Part shown: positions 57,801-64,000 of the stretch, piece by piece
Layout: every line of letters starts with the position of its first letter
Position numbering within the stretch: position 1 is the stretch's first letter
Assembly: GCA_017397835.1 (NCBI GenBank)
Contig: JAFQHV010000002.1
Span: 1 to 64,000 of the forward strand
DNA from: Oscillospiraceae bacterium
Lineage (GTDB): Bacteria > Bacillota > Clostridia > Oscillospirales > Oscillospiraceae
DNA: 64,000 nt
Direction of reading: 5' to 3'
Notes under the pieces: model-generated
What the model was told of the DNA's origin: nothing
Database searches by the model: none
Seen by the model: only the letters and a program-made list of their open reading frames with translations
Made by a program: the position numbers and the translations under genes

Positions 57801-59169
57801 GGGTGGTCACGCCGTTGGCGGGGGTCAGGATGGTATAACCCTCGTAGTCGGGATCCGCCTCAATGGCAGTGGGGTCGATCTCCACCTGATAGGTGATGGT
57901 GTAGGTGGTGATCCCCTCGGAAACAATGGGGGTGTAGTCGGCCAAATTCCAGGTCTCGTCGGTATAGGAATTGTTGATGCCCACCAGGGTCACGCCCTCA
58001 CCCATGGGATCGGTGATAACAGTGGGGATAGTCACGGTGGTAATGACCTTGCCGGCCTCGCCGGTCAGGTCCACGGACAGGGTATCGGCAGAGCTGTTGA
58101 TCACGCGATCAAAATCGCTCAGCACGTTATTTTCGTCTTCATAGTTATACTGCACCGCGATGGTGGCTGCGGAGATATCCTCCAAAATGTTGTCGATATC
58201 GTCGTAGTCCTCTCGATCGGTCTGGGTGCCGGTGTCGTCACCGCCGTAGGCGACCTTGGTGGTGGAGGTGCTGTTCACATTGCCGACTTTGGCGGTGGGA
58301 GCACCATCGCTGAACAGGATCAGAGACTGGTTATCAACGGGGATGCCCGTCAGCGCGGCGCTGTCGTTCAGCAGGTTGCGGCCCAGGACCAGACCGGCCT
58401 CGATATTGGTGCCGCCGTTGGTCAGATAGGTATCGTCCCAGTAAGCGCCGTTGCCGGTCCTCAGGGCGTCGACCAGCGCCTTCACGTTGGCCAAAGCGGT
58501 GGCGTTAGTCACGTCCACCCAGCTCTGAAGGGTCACGGCATCGGTGCCGAACACAACCACGCTGACCAGCCGCTTGTCGCCGTCGTTAACATCTTCCACA
58601 TAGCAGTCCAGGAAGTCGGCCACAGCTTTCTGCAGCGCCTCAAGATGCGTATTCGGCTCCTCGTAACGGCAAACAGGATTGCCCTGCACGTGCCAACGCC
58701 TTCTCTGGCCGCAGTTGACGCAGGTGTTGCCGCCCCAGCGACTCTGGTAAGAATTGCCGCTGCCGTCGGGACACAGGTTGCTCTCGCCCTTGTGGTCGGC
58801 GTGCCTCTCGCTCTTGCCGCAGATTCCGCAGCCGTCAGGCGCCTCGTCCATGGAGTTGGACACGTCCAGCACCAGGGTGACCGCACCATGAGTGGCACCG
58901 CCCAGCTGTACGCTGGTATCCTTCGTTTCCACGGTCAGGGTAACGTCGTAGACGTTCTCGGTCCGGGTGACGGCCGCCTGCTTGGACAGATGGATCTCCC
59001 AATCCTCGGCGGTGCCGGCGGACCCGTTCTGCTTGTAGTAGGTATCCTCGTAGTTCTTCACCAGCTGGGGTTCGCCCGCAGCCAGCACACCGATGTTGAT
59101 CATGCCGATGACCATCACAAAGCTCATCAGCAGGGCCAAAGCCCTTTTTCCAAAAATTTTCTTTGCCAT
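54814..59169 (-). CDS. Large cell-wall adhesin with vWA, InlB-B repeats and pilin-like domains
   Basis: A 1451-residue surface protein. Signal peptide 1-31. A vWA domain has MIDAS D102-x-S104-x-S106, directly followed by a cysteine-rich insertion (Cys 114, 117, 133, 150, 153, 167). A MucBP-like strand follows (YVDEQGADIAERIVETDVLY). Seven InlB-B repeats of about 69 residues span about 554-1040 (each with YEYTGE/D and FSGWDK). Next come a Spy0128/FctA pilin-like domain (NDFTFEL, FVYTLTEVAGG), a Cna B-like domain (YTVTEENAAVSGYRLSTTG), nine PDPDPV units and the sorting tail VPKTD, a helix and KKHR. It is probably anchored by the class B sortase next door. A c-di-GMP riboswitch precedes it. Confidence 0.9.
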   Translation of the reverse strand: MAKKIFGKRALALLMSFVMVIGMINIGVLAAGEPQLVKNYEDTYYKQNGSAGTAEDWEIHLSKQAAVTRTENVYDVTLTVETKDTSVQLGGATHGAVTLVLDVSNSMDEAPDGCGICGKSERHADHKGESNLCPDGSGNSYQSRWGGNTCVNCGQRRRWHVQGNPVCRYEEPNTHLEALQKAVADFLDCYVEDVNDGDKRLVSVVVFGTDAVTLQSWVDVTNATALANVKALVDALRTGNGAYWDDTYLTNGGTNIEAGLVLGRNLLNDSAALTGIPVDNQSLILFSDGAPTAKVGNVNSTSTTKVAYGGDDTGTQTDREDYDDIDNILEDISAATIAVQYNYEDENNVLSDFDRVINSSADTLSVDLTGEAGKVITTVTIPTVITDPMGEGVTLVGINNSYTDETWNLADYTPIVSEGITTYTITYQVEIDPTAIEADPDYEGYTILTPANGVTTLDYTVGEAGTPVEAEFNVPDIRGILPRFDLIVNYVDEQGADIAERIVETDVLYGKDYETEQKEIEHYEFKALAEDSDPVSGTITADTTVTYVYSQILYPVSYEYTGEIPENAPELPEAAEYAFGTAVAVADEPALEGYIFSGWDKDDFAMPAEAVIITGFWIAIPKYSVTYEYTGEIPADAPALPGAEEYEAGAAVVVADEPALEGYTFSGWDKVDFAMPAEDVVIHGSWTAIPKYTVTYEYTGDVPENAPALPGTAEYEAGDAVTVATDAYLEGYVFSGWDKENFEMPAENVVIRGSWTIIPPNKYNVVYQYEGEIPEGAPALPEAKQYEAGEAVAVAGEPALEGYAFSGWDKGDFTMPAEDVIIKGSWTALPKYLVSYEYTGEAPENAPALPKTVAYLEGAAVIVADEPELPGYEFSGWDKEDFTMPAEDVIITGSWTKLPDPTYPVSYEYTGDVPAGAPELPATAEYVAGSTVTVADAPTLEGYTFSGWDKDDFAMPAEAVVITGTWEKDPEPKYPVSYEYTGDVPKDAPELPAAVSYEAGAAVTVADEPWVEGYTFSGWDKEDFTMPAKAVVITGAWTKKAPPPPPVMEEWEGQFVLTFDKAVAGDPYTLSANDFTFELTDTTRFNDGSGSIYLGENANGIKHTYTARNDGSGKVEFAVPFVKDLKNWEDEPDATIPGSFVYTLTEVAGGVEGMTYDPTAYTILVQLRFTQVGLGWEYAVNKVSVLHDGETEVTAAFAGGSSVIHLSLGEDALYTNTYDDGTGALTINKVFAGRTVTTSGLAFRVVGPDSFEQVVPYADFTDGSYTLNGLNPGKYTVTEENAAVSGYRLSTTGEGEVEVTANEAAEITITNTYSRRAPYRPSVTPDPDPVTPDPDPVTPDPDPVTPDPDPVTPDPDPVTPDPDPVTPDPDPVTPDPDPVEPDAPIDIPDDDVPLIDEPDLPEPPVDIPDEEVPLADVPKTDDKLGLYVTLALLSGIGLAWLAVEDKKHRTV
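55030..55206 (-). repeat. Tandem 21-base coding repeats (PDPDPVT)
   Basis: About nine 21-base units encode PDPDPVT in the proline-rich wall spacer of the adhesin. Units alternate between small sequence variants in pairs. Such runs are prone to slippage, changing spacer length. Confidence 0.9.
56050..57510 (-). repeat. Seven tandem InlB-B coding repeats
   Basis: Seven units of about 204-213 bases encode about 69-residue InlB-B domains. They are similar but not identical, with most conservation around FSGWDK and MPAE, so the array is older than the 131-codon duplication in the B12 operon. Confidence 0.9.
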
Positions 59170-59206
59170 TATTTCGTTCTCCTTTCTTATTGGGGGAGCG
59201 AAATAT

Positions 59207-59290
59207 CGGCGGCCGCGCCGGCATAGCCTGTTGGCCTTAGCCCGCTTGCTTTGCGTCCCACCCTTTCGGACGGTTTGCCACTTATCGAAT
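59207..59290 (-). ncRNA. c-di-GMP-I (GEMM) riboswitch
   Basis: On the minus strand the region reads GGCAAACCGTCCGAAAGGGT, then GGGACGCAAAGC, then GGGCTAAGGCCAACAGGC, TATGCCGG and a closing GC-rich helix. GGGACGCAAAGC and the GNRA-type hairpin are hallmarks of the type I c-di-GMP aptamer. It lies in the leader between the small upstream gene and the adhesin ATG at 59169, so adhesin expression should respond to c-di-GMP. I see no strong terminator in the 38 bases between aptamer and ATG, so control may be at translation start. The direction of regulation is unknown. Confidence 0.88.
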
Positions 59291-59318
59291 ATTTCTTACA
59301 TTTTCCTTTTCTTGCTTT

Positions 59319-59744
59319 TCAGGATGCTTTTTCTTTTGTTTGGATGGCGCTGTCCATAAGCAGGATCAGCTCCAGTACGCTGCGGAAGCTTTGCTCCCGC
59401 CGGCCCTCCAGCCAGGTAACGCACCCCTGCCAACTTGCGTGCTGCCGGAAGAGGATCTTCACAGCGAAGGTGGCCAGCTCTCCCGACCTGTGCTGTTCCG
59501 GGGGCGGCCCCGTGTTGTGATCGGGAGGGGTGATAAACGTGCGGCCGGCGGTGAAGGATGCCGGGAGGTTCATCCGGTCCAGCACCATCTCCATTTCCAG
59601 CAGGAGCTGTGTTGTGCTTTGAAACGACAGCCCCTCTTTCATATACAGATTGTAAATGCGTCCCGTGGGCACTTCGTTTTCGTAGGAGTCGATACAGATC
59701 GTGGTGGTTCTGTACTCTTCTCCCCAGGCGCGATTCACTTTCAA
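59319..59744 (-). CDS. Hypothetical protein, 141 aa, in the adhesin transcript
   Basis: A 141-residue cytoplasmic-looking protein (KVNRAWGEEYRTTTICIDSYENEVPTGRI shortened: EEYRTTTICIDSYENEVPTG; SFQSTTQLLLEMEMVLDRMN; FAVKILFRQHASWQGCVTWL). I recall similar proteins only as hypothetical in Oscillospiraceae. The predicted start is a TTG with AGGAGG 7 bases before it. It is driven by the direct-repeat promoter at 59788-59821 and followed by the c-di-GMP riboswitch and adhesin, so it is likely linked to their regulation or assembly. No function can be given. Confidence 0.72.
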   Translation of the reverse strand: MKVNRAWGEEYRTTTICIDSYENEVPTGRIYNLYMKEGLSFQSTTQLLLEMEMVLDRMNLPASFTAGRTFITPPDHNTGPPPEQHRSGELATFAVKILFRQHASWQGCVTWLEGRREQSFRSVLELILLMDSAIQTKEKAS

Positions 59745-59787
59745 TGGCACCCCTCCTTCCTGCGGTGGCTTCCTGTTTTATGACTTA

Positions 59788-59821
59788 TATATACCATCTC
59801 ACGGTTACAGATTGGGTTATA
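59788..59821 (-). promoter_or_regulatory. Direct-repeat activator site plus -10, adhesin-operon promoter
   Basis: Minus strand: TATAACC (59815-59821), 5 bases, TGTAACC (59803-59809), 9 bases, TATATA (-10, 59788-59793). The two heptamers match those at 54688-54706 exactly, with the same 12-base period and same distance to the -10. Confidence 0.65.
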
Positions 59822-59888
59822 TTTTCCGCTCCTGCATTCATTTTTTATTTTTTCTTTTTATGTCCAATGAAATTTACCTTTCGCACTC

Positions 59889-59917
59889 TTGCACCCCATC
59901 CCCCCTTTTGTTAATAT
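59889..59917 (+). promoter_or_regulatory. Sigma-A promoter for the HD-GYP/GGDEF gene
   Basis: Plus strand: TTGCAC, 17-base spacer, TAATAT, 36 bases before the ATG. Confidence 0.55.
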
Positions 59918-59953
59918 GTAATTGTAGTATTATCCGATACAGGAGGAATGACC

Positions 59954-62900
59954 ATGGTTTCCCGACTGAAGGACACCTTGCTGCTGATCGGCGATGCCAA
60001 CAGTGACCGAGCCAAACTGCGCGAGATCTTTCACTCCGGCTATGACCTGCTGGAGGCAGAGAACACCGCACAGGCGCTTGTTCTTTTGGAACAGAACAGC
60101 AGCTGTATCGCCGCCGTTTTGGCCGATCTGCCGCTCTTTTCCGGTCCCGATGTGCACATGCTGGTCTCCCAATGCCGGCAAAACGCACAGGAAGAGATCC
60201 CCCTGATCCTGTTCATTGCTCCCAGCGACTCCGGAGAGTGCGAGGAGCTGGCCTTTGCTCTGGGTGCCACCGAGGTGGTATCGCGCCCCTACAAGTCCTC
60301 CGTTGTCCAGCGCCGCGTTCAGACCATCGTTGAACTGTTTTTGCACAAGTGCCATTTGGAAAAAATGGTGGAGGAGCAGAGCCAGACCATCCGCAATACC
60401 AATCAAGTCATGCTGGACGCCCTATCCGCTATCATCGAGCACCGCAGCACAGAATCGGGCAACCACGTGCTGCGCATCCGCCGCTTCACCGGGATTTTGC
60501 TGGAGGAGGTCGCTTCCTCCTGCCCGGAATACGAGCTGACTGCGGAAAGCATCGGCATCATCACCAGCGCCGCCACCCTGCACGATATCGGCAAGATCTC
60601 CATCCCGGACTCCATTCTCAACAAGCCCGACCGACTCACTCAAGAGGAGTATGACGTCATCAAAACTCATACCACCGTGGGTGGTCAGCTGGTGGAGAAC
60701 CTGAGCGGCATGGGAGATGCGGAGTATCTGCGCTATGCCTACAACATCGCCCTGTACCACCACGAGCGGTGGGATGGCGGCGGCTATCCCAAAGGGCTGC
60801 GCGGAGACGAGATCCCCATCTGCGCGCAGGTAGTGGGCATTGCCGATGCCTTTGACGCACTGACCTCGCAGCGGGTATACAAGCCGGCCCTCCCCTATGA
60901 TCAGGCCATCAATATGATCGTCAACGGGGAATGCGGCGTGTTTTCTCCCAGGCTGCTGGAGTGCTTTAAGCGCGTGCGCACCCAACTGGTCAATCTGGCC
61001 CACCAGTATGCGGACGGATATTCTCCCAAGTCCGACCACATTACCATGCCCCTGCCCGGACCTGAGTGGAAGCCTCACAGGCTGGATTCCCTGCAGCTGT
61101 CTCAGGTCAAGTATCAGGCCCTGCTGCACCATCTGAACGACACGGTGCTGGAGCTGGATCTGGACAACAGGTTATATCACGTGGTCTATAACCCCAACCC
61201 GGATCTGGACGCGATCATTCCTTTCGCCCCCTTTGACAGAATGATAGACCAACTGCGCCACTCCAACATCCACCCGGAGGATGTGGACACAGTGGAGGAG
61301 ATGCGCTATTTCCTGACCGAGGACTTTTTCCGTCTGAATCTCCGCCGCAAGACGTTCCGCCTGCGCGTATTCAGCCCCACTGCGCAGGAATATTATCTCT
61401 ACGACCTGACCTTCCTGCGCGTCAACACCGACAATGCCGACCAGCATATTGTGATTGCCATCTGGCACCGGTCAGAGGACGAGAGCATCAGCCAAAGTGC
61501 GGTCGTATCCTCCGATGTGTACGCTTCTCCGGCCCTTTACGGACTGGTCAGTACTGCTTTGCGCTGCCTGTGCGACCCGGCACACACCATCGACGCAGGA
61601 GCGGACTTTCTGTATGCCCTGACCGGCTATACCCAGCAGGAGATCGCCCAGCAATTCGACTCATCCCTGCTCAACCTGGTCTTCCCGGAGGACCGCCCCT
61701 CCTTCCTGAGTGCAATGAGCAACCAACTGCAGTCCGGTGGGACGGCCGACACGCAGTTCCGCCTGCTGCGCAAAGATGCGCCCCCACTTTGGGTGCTGGA
61801 CCGCAGCCGGCTCTATTTGGAAACGGACGGTGGGGAGTACCTCTATCATGCCATCCGAGATAATTCCCAGCTGCACGAGACCATCGACCGCCTGCAGAAA
61901 GAGGCGGAACGGCATCAGCTGCTCACCCGTCAGAGTGAGGGTATCATCTTCGACCTGGATCTGGACACAGATACCCTGACCTGCTCCTCTCGCTGGAGTG
62001 AATTCTTCGGCTATGAACCTCTTTCCCGGAATTTCCTGGCCAGCCTGTCTCAAAGCAGCCACTTCCATCCGGACGACTTCCCGGCTCTGTACGTCTGGGC
62101 AGAGGCCCTGCGCCAGGGTGAGGACACCCCGGCCTACCAGGAAGTCCGTATCGTCAACAAGGACGGGAAGTACATTTGGTGCCGCATCCACGCCCAGCTG
62201 CAAAGCAATGCCAACCACATCGTGGGCATTATTTACAATGTAGATGAGTACAAGCGCACCACACTGGCCCTGAAGGAACGGGCAGAGCGAGACTCCCTGA
62301 CCAAGCTGCTTAACAAGCAGTCCACCCAGCAGCTGGTGACCGAATACCTGAATGCCCAGGATGCCAACCATCTGTCCGCGCTACTCATCCTTGACCTGGA
62401 CAATTTCAAAACGGTCAACGACAGCTACGGTCACCTCTACGGCGACGCGGTCCTGACCCAGGTCGGCGGCTGTCTGCGCAGTCTGTTCCGGGCCAACGAT
62501 ATTATCGGCCGCATCGGCGGGGACGAGTTCCTGGTTTTCCTGAAGGACCTGCCCGATACGGACATTGTAAAGGACCGCTGCGACCTGCTGCTGGCCTCTC
62601 TGAACAAGCTGCTGGCCCGGCTTATGCCCGATCTGGAGAAGGTGTCCTGCTCCATCGGTGCCGCCATTTCCCCCACTCACGCATCCAATTATGCCGACCT
62701 GTTCCAGCGGGCGGACGAAGCACTGTATTGGGCCAAGAAGCGGGGCAAAAACCGCTACAAGATCTACAGTCTCCGCGATAAGCTCGGTTCTCTGCTGGAC
62801 AACACCACCTATGTGAACTCCCGCATCGATTCGGACGAGCAGGCCAACATCATGGACAACTCCCTGATTCGCGTTGTATTCCGCTCTCTGTATGAAAGCA

Positions 62901-63691
62901 ACGATATCGCGACCACCGTGGACGAGTTGCTGAGCCAGATCGGCAAGCAGTTCAATGTCAGCCGTGCCTATATCTTCGAAAACAACGAGGACAACACCGC
63001 CTGCAGCAACACCTTTGAATGGTGCAACGAGGGGGTGGAACCCCAAATAGACGTTCTGCAGAACATCAGCTACATCACGGATATTCCCGGTTGGCCGGAT
63101 GTATATGACGAGCATGGTCTGCTCTATTGCTCGGACGTGACGGAACTGGCCCCCACCGCCCGAGCCATTCTGGAGCCACAGGGCATCAAAAGTATGCTCC
63201 ACTGCGCCATTTTGGACAATGGCGTATTCCGGGGCTACATCGGATTTGATGACTGCGTGTCCAACCGTATGTGGACTCAGGAGCAGATCTCTTTGCTTCA
63301 GTTCCTGTCCGAGGTGCTGGCCCTGTTCCTGCTGAAAAAACGCACTCAGGATAAGGTAACCGAACAGGTGAGCAACCTACAGCGCGTGCTGGACAGCCAG
63401 GACGCCTGGATCTATGTGATTGATCCGGACACTTATGAGCTCAAGTTCCTGAACAAAAAGACCCGCGCCCTCGCACCGGACAGTCGGGAGGGTACGCCCT
63501 GTTACCGCGCCTTCATGAGAAGGTCCACCCCCTGTGAAAACTGTCCCCTCACCGCCCCGCATCACACCTGCGTTATCGAAAACCATAAACTGGGGGTGCT
63601 GGTGCGGACGCAAGCCACTCAAATTTCCTGGGATGGGAAAGACGAATATCTGGTTACCTGCTATGACATGAGCAAGGGACAAAATACTTAA
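59954..63691 (+). CDS. c-di-GMP enzyme with receiver-like, HD-GYP, PAS, GGDEF and GAF domains
   Basis: A 1245-residue cytoplasmic protein. Residues 1-125 are receiver-like (TLLLIGDANSDRAKLREIFH). Residues about 150-345 are an HD-GYP phosphodiesterase with the full set of motifs (HDIGKISIPDSIL, HHERWDGGGYPKGL, ALTSQRVYKPALP). Two PAS-like regions span about 540-780. A GGDEF domain follows (DLDNFKTVNDSYGHLYGD, IGGDEF at about 853), then a GAF domain at about 960-1130 and a C-terminal PAS with TPCYRAFMRRSTPCENCP. Both synthesis and breakdown motifs look intact. It lies beside the c-di-GMP-riboswitch adhesin. ATG at 59954 is preferred over 59948 for AGGAGG spacing. Confidence 0.93.
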   Translation: MVSRLKDTLLLIGDANSDRAKLREIFHSGYDLLEAENTAQALVLLEQNSSCIAAVLADLPLFSGPDVHMLVSQCRQNAQEEIPLILFIAPSDSGECEELAFALGATEVVSRPYKSSVVQRRVQTIVELFLHKCHLEKMVEEQSQTIRNTNQVMLDALSAIIEHRSTESGNHVLRIRRFTGILLEEVASSCPEYELTAESIGIITSAATLHDIGKISIPDSILNKPDRLTQEEYDVIKTHTTVGGQLVENLSGMGDAEYLRYAYNIALYHHERWDGGGYPKGLRGDEIPICAQVVGIADAFDALTSQRVYKPALPYDQAINMIVNGECGVFSPRLLECFKRVRTQLVNLAHQYADGYSPKSDHITMPLPGPEWKPHRLDSLQLSQVKYQALLHHLNDTVLELDLDNRLYHVVYNPNPDLDAIIPFAPFDRMIDQLRHSNIHPEDVDTVEEMRYFLTEDFFRLNLRRKTFRLRVFSPTAQEYYLYDLTFLRVNTDNADQHIVIAIWHRSEDESISQSAVVSSDVYASPALYGLVSTALRCLCDPAHTIDAGADFLYALTGYTQQEIAQQFDSSLLNLVFPEDRPSFLSAMSNQLQSGGTADTQFRLLRKDAPPLWVLDRSRLYLETDGGEYLYHAIRDNSQLHETIDRLQKEAERHQLLTRQSEGIIFDLDLDTDTLTCSSRWSEFFGYEPLSRNFLASLSQSSHFHPDDFPALYVWAEALRQGEDTPAYQEVRIVNKDGKYIWCRIHAQLQSNANHIVGIIYNVDEYKRTTLALKERAERDSLTKLLNKQSTQQLVTEYLNAQDANHLSALLILDLDNFKTVNDSYGHLYGDAVLTQVGGCLRSLFRANDIIGRIGGDEFLVFLKDLPDTDIVKDRCDLLLASLNKLLARLMPDLEKVSCSIGAAISPTHASNYADLFQRADEALYWAKKRGKNRYKIYSLRDKLGSLLDNTTYVNSRIDSDEQANIMDNSLIRVVFRSLYESNDIATTVDELLSQIGKQFNVSRAYIFENNEDNTACSNTFEWCNEGVEPQIDVLQNISYITDIPGWPDVYDEHGLLYCSDVTELAPTARAILEPQGIKSMLHCAILDNGVFRGYIGFDDCVSNRMWTQEQISLLQFLSEVLALFLLKKRTQDKVTEQVSNLQRVLDSQDAWIYVIDPDTYELKFLNKKTRALAPDSREGTPCYRAFMRRSTPCENCPLTAPHHTCVIENHKLGVLVRTQATQISWDGKDEYLVTCYDMSKGQNT

Positions 63692-63746
63692 GCGTTACAG
63701 GCTACGGGCAACTCCATGCTCTTGGTCTGTAACCCAAGAAAATCAA

Positions 63747-63790
63747 GACGCCGGACAGGAGATTGCCATTTCCTGTCCGGCGTCCTTTGT
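63747..63790 (+). terminator. Terminator of the HD-GYP/GGDEF gene
   Basis: GACGCCGGACAGGA and TCCTGTCCGGCGTC pair around a 10-base loop, followed by CTTTGT. The 63692-63903 stretch otherwise holds only the next terminator and no gene I can support. Confidence 0.75.
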
Positions 63791-63865
63791 GCCTTTGCGC
63801 ATATTCTGCCGGTTGGGGCAGCCGCTTGACTCACATTTCGACCCATGCTATTTGAAAGAAAAACA

Positions 63866-63903
63866 ACAAAAACCACCGTTTTCAATTGAAAACGGTGGTT
63901 TTT

Positions 63904-63904
<1 letters not shown>
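63866..63904. terminator. Terminator of tRNA-Thr
   Basis: AAAACCACCGTTTTCAATTG reads as a perfect palindrome with its complement, with T runs on both sides. It starts at the tRNA 3' end on the minus strand. Confidence 0.88.
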
Positions 63905-63979
<75 letters not shown>

Positions 63980-64000
63980 AAAGGTGCTCCCCGAATGGGG

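Noticed and set aside
53704..59226. Plus-strand open frame of 1840 codons opposite the adhesin
   Set aside because: It is the complement of a repetitive GC-rich gene. It has no recognisable domain or ribosome-binding site, and its sequence is glycine/histidine-rich as expected of an antisense frame; the minus-strand frame has signal peptide, domains and sorting tail.

Overview
The window is a gene-dense, fairly GC-rich stretch from a monoderm (Gram-positive) anaerobe, most likely a gut clostridium of the Oscillospiraceae type (Flavonifractor, Lawsonibacter or Intestinimonas-like). The basis is an S-layer-homology (SLH) surface system, class B sortase, ECF transporter, SpoVB-like flippase next to MazG and an RqcP-like S4 protein, archaeal/eukaryal-type prolyl-tRNA synthetase, DUF4860 pilus genes, and a palindromic intergenic repeat of a type I recall from such genomes. 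The genus is inferred.

Layout. 1-10350: housekeeping and salvage genes: the 3' end of proS, a TatD nuclease with its radical SAM partner, an RqcP-like S4 protein, HU, MazG, a MurJ/SpoVB-like flippase, MTA/SAH deaminase and purine nucleoside phosphorylase (all minus strand after proS), then a plus-strand apbE / NusG-II / Gx-transporter trio resembling the flavin-based extracellular electron transfer genes fmnB-eetA-eetB. 10359-14165: a LysR-linked acyl-CoA operon (CoA-transferase, MaoC hydratase, FabG-like reductase) carrying the N-terminal remnant of a thiolase. 14224-36137: one 22-kb minus-strand surface polysaccharide operon with a clear promoter at 36109-36137. It has the UDP-L-FucNAc genes (CapE/F/G type), an initiating phosphoglycosyltransferase, DegT aminotransferase, five glycosyltransferase-type or partner enzymes, Wzx, Wzy, pyruvyl transferase, LicD with a cytidylyltransferase, and, unusually, an ATP-grasp ligase next to a TRAP-like permease. 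36240-38536: a BlaI repressor and M56 (BlaR1-like) sensor protease with a palindromic operator.

38598-47534 is the most distinctive block. A cobalamin riboswitch leads an operon for a surface protein combining an alpha/alpha toroid, a transcobalamin-like beta domain (DUF4430) and SLH repeats. It continues with a cysteine-rich small protein, an SLH-anchored toroid-only protein, a DUF4430-only lipoprotein, EcfT, and a fused EcfA-EcfA'-S protein. I read this as a complete intrinsic-factor-like vitamin B12 capture and import system.

47637-63691 is a surface-attachment region. It holds a compact type IV pilus-like operon (PilC, four small membrane proteins, PilT, no PilB), a transglutaminase-fold lipoprotein, a BTAD/SARP-type activator with a degenerate GGDEF domain, a class B sortase, and a 1451-residue cell-wall adhesin behind a c-di-GMP-I riboswitch. 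A small unknown gene heads the adhesin transcript, and a large HD-GYP/GGDEF c-di-GMP enzyme follows. The sortase and adhesin transcripts share an unusual promoter: a 12-bp-spaced direct repeat replaces the -35 box at the same distance from the -10. This suggests that the BTAD activator controls them, with c-di-GMP acting a second time through the riboswitch. A tRNA-Thr(GGU) closes the window.

Start codons were chosen from ribosome-binding-site spacing where alternatives exist. All functional assignments come from reading motifs; no database search was possible.
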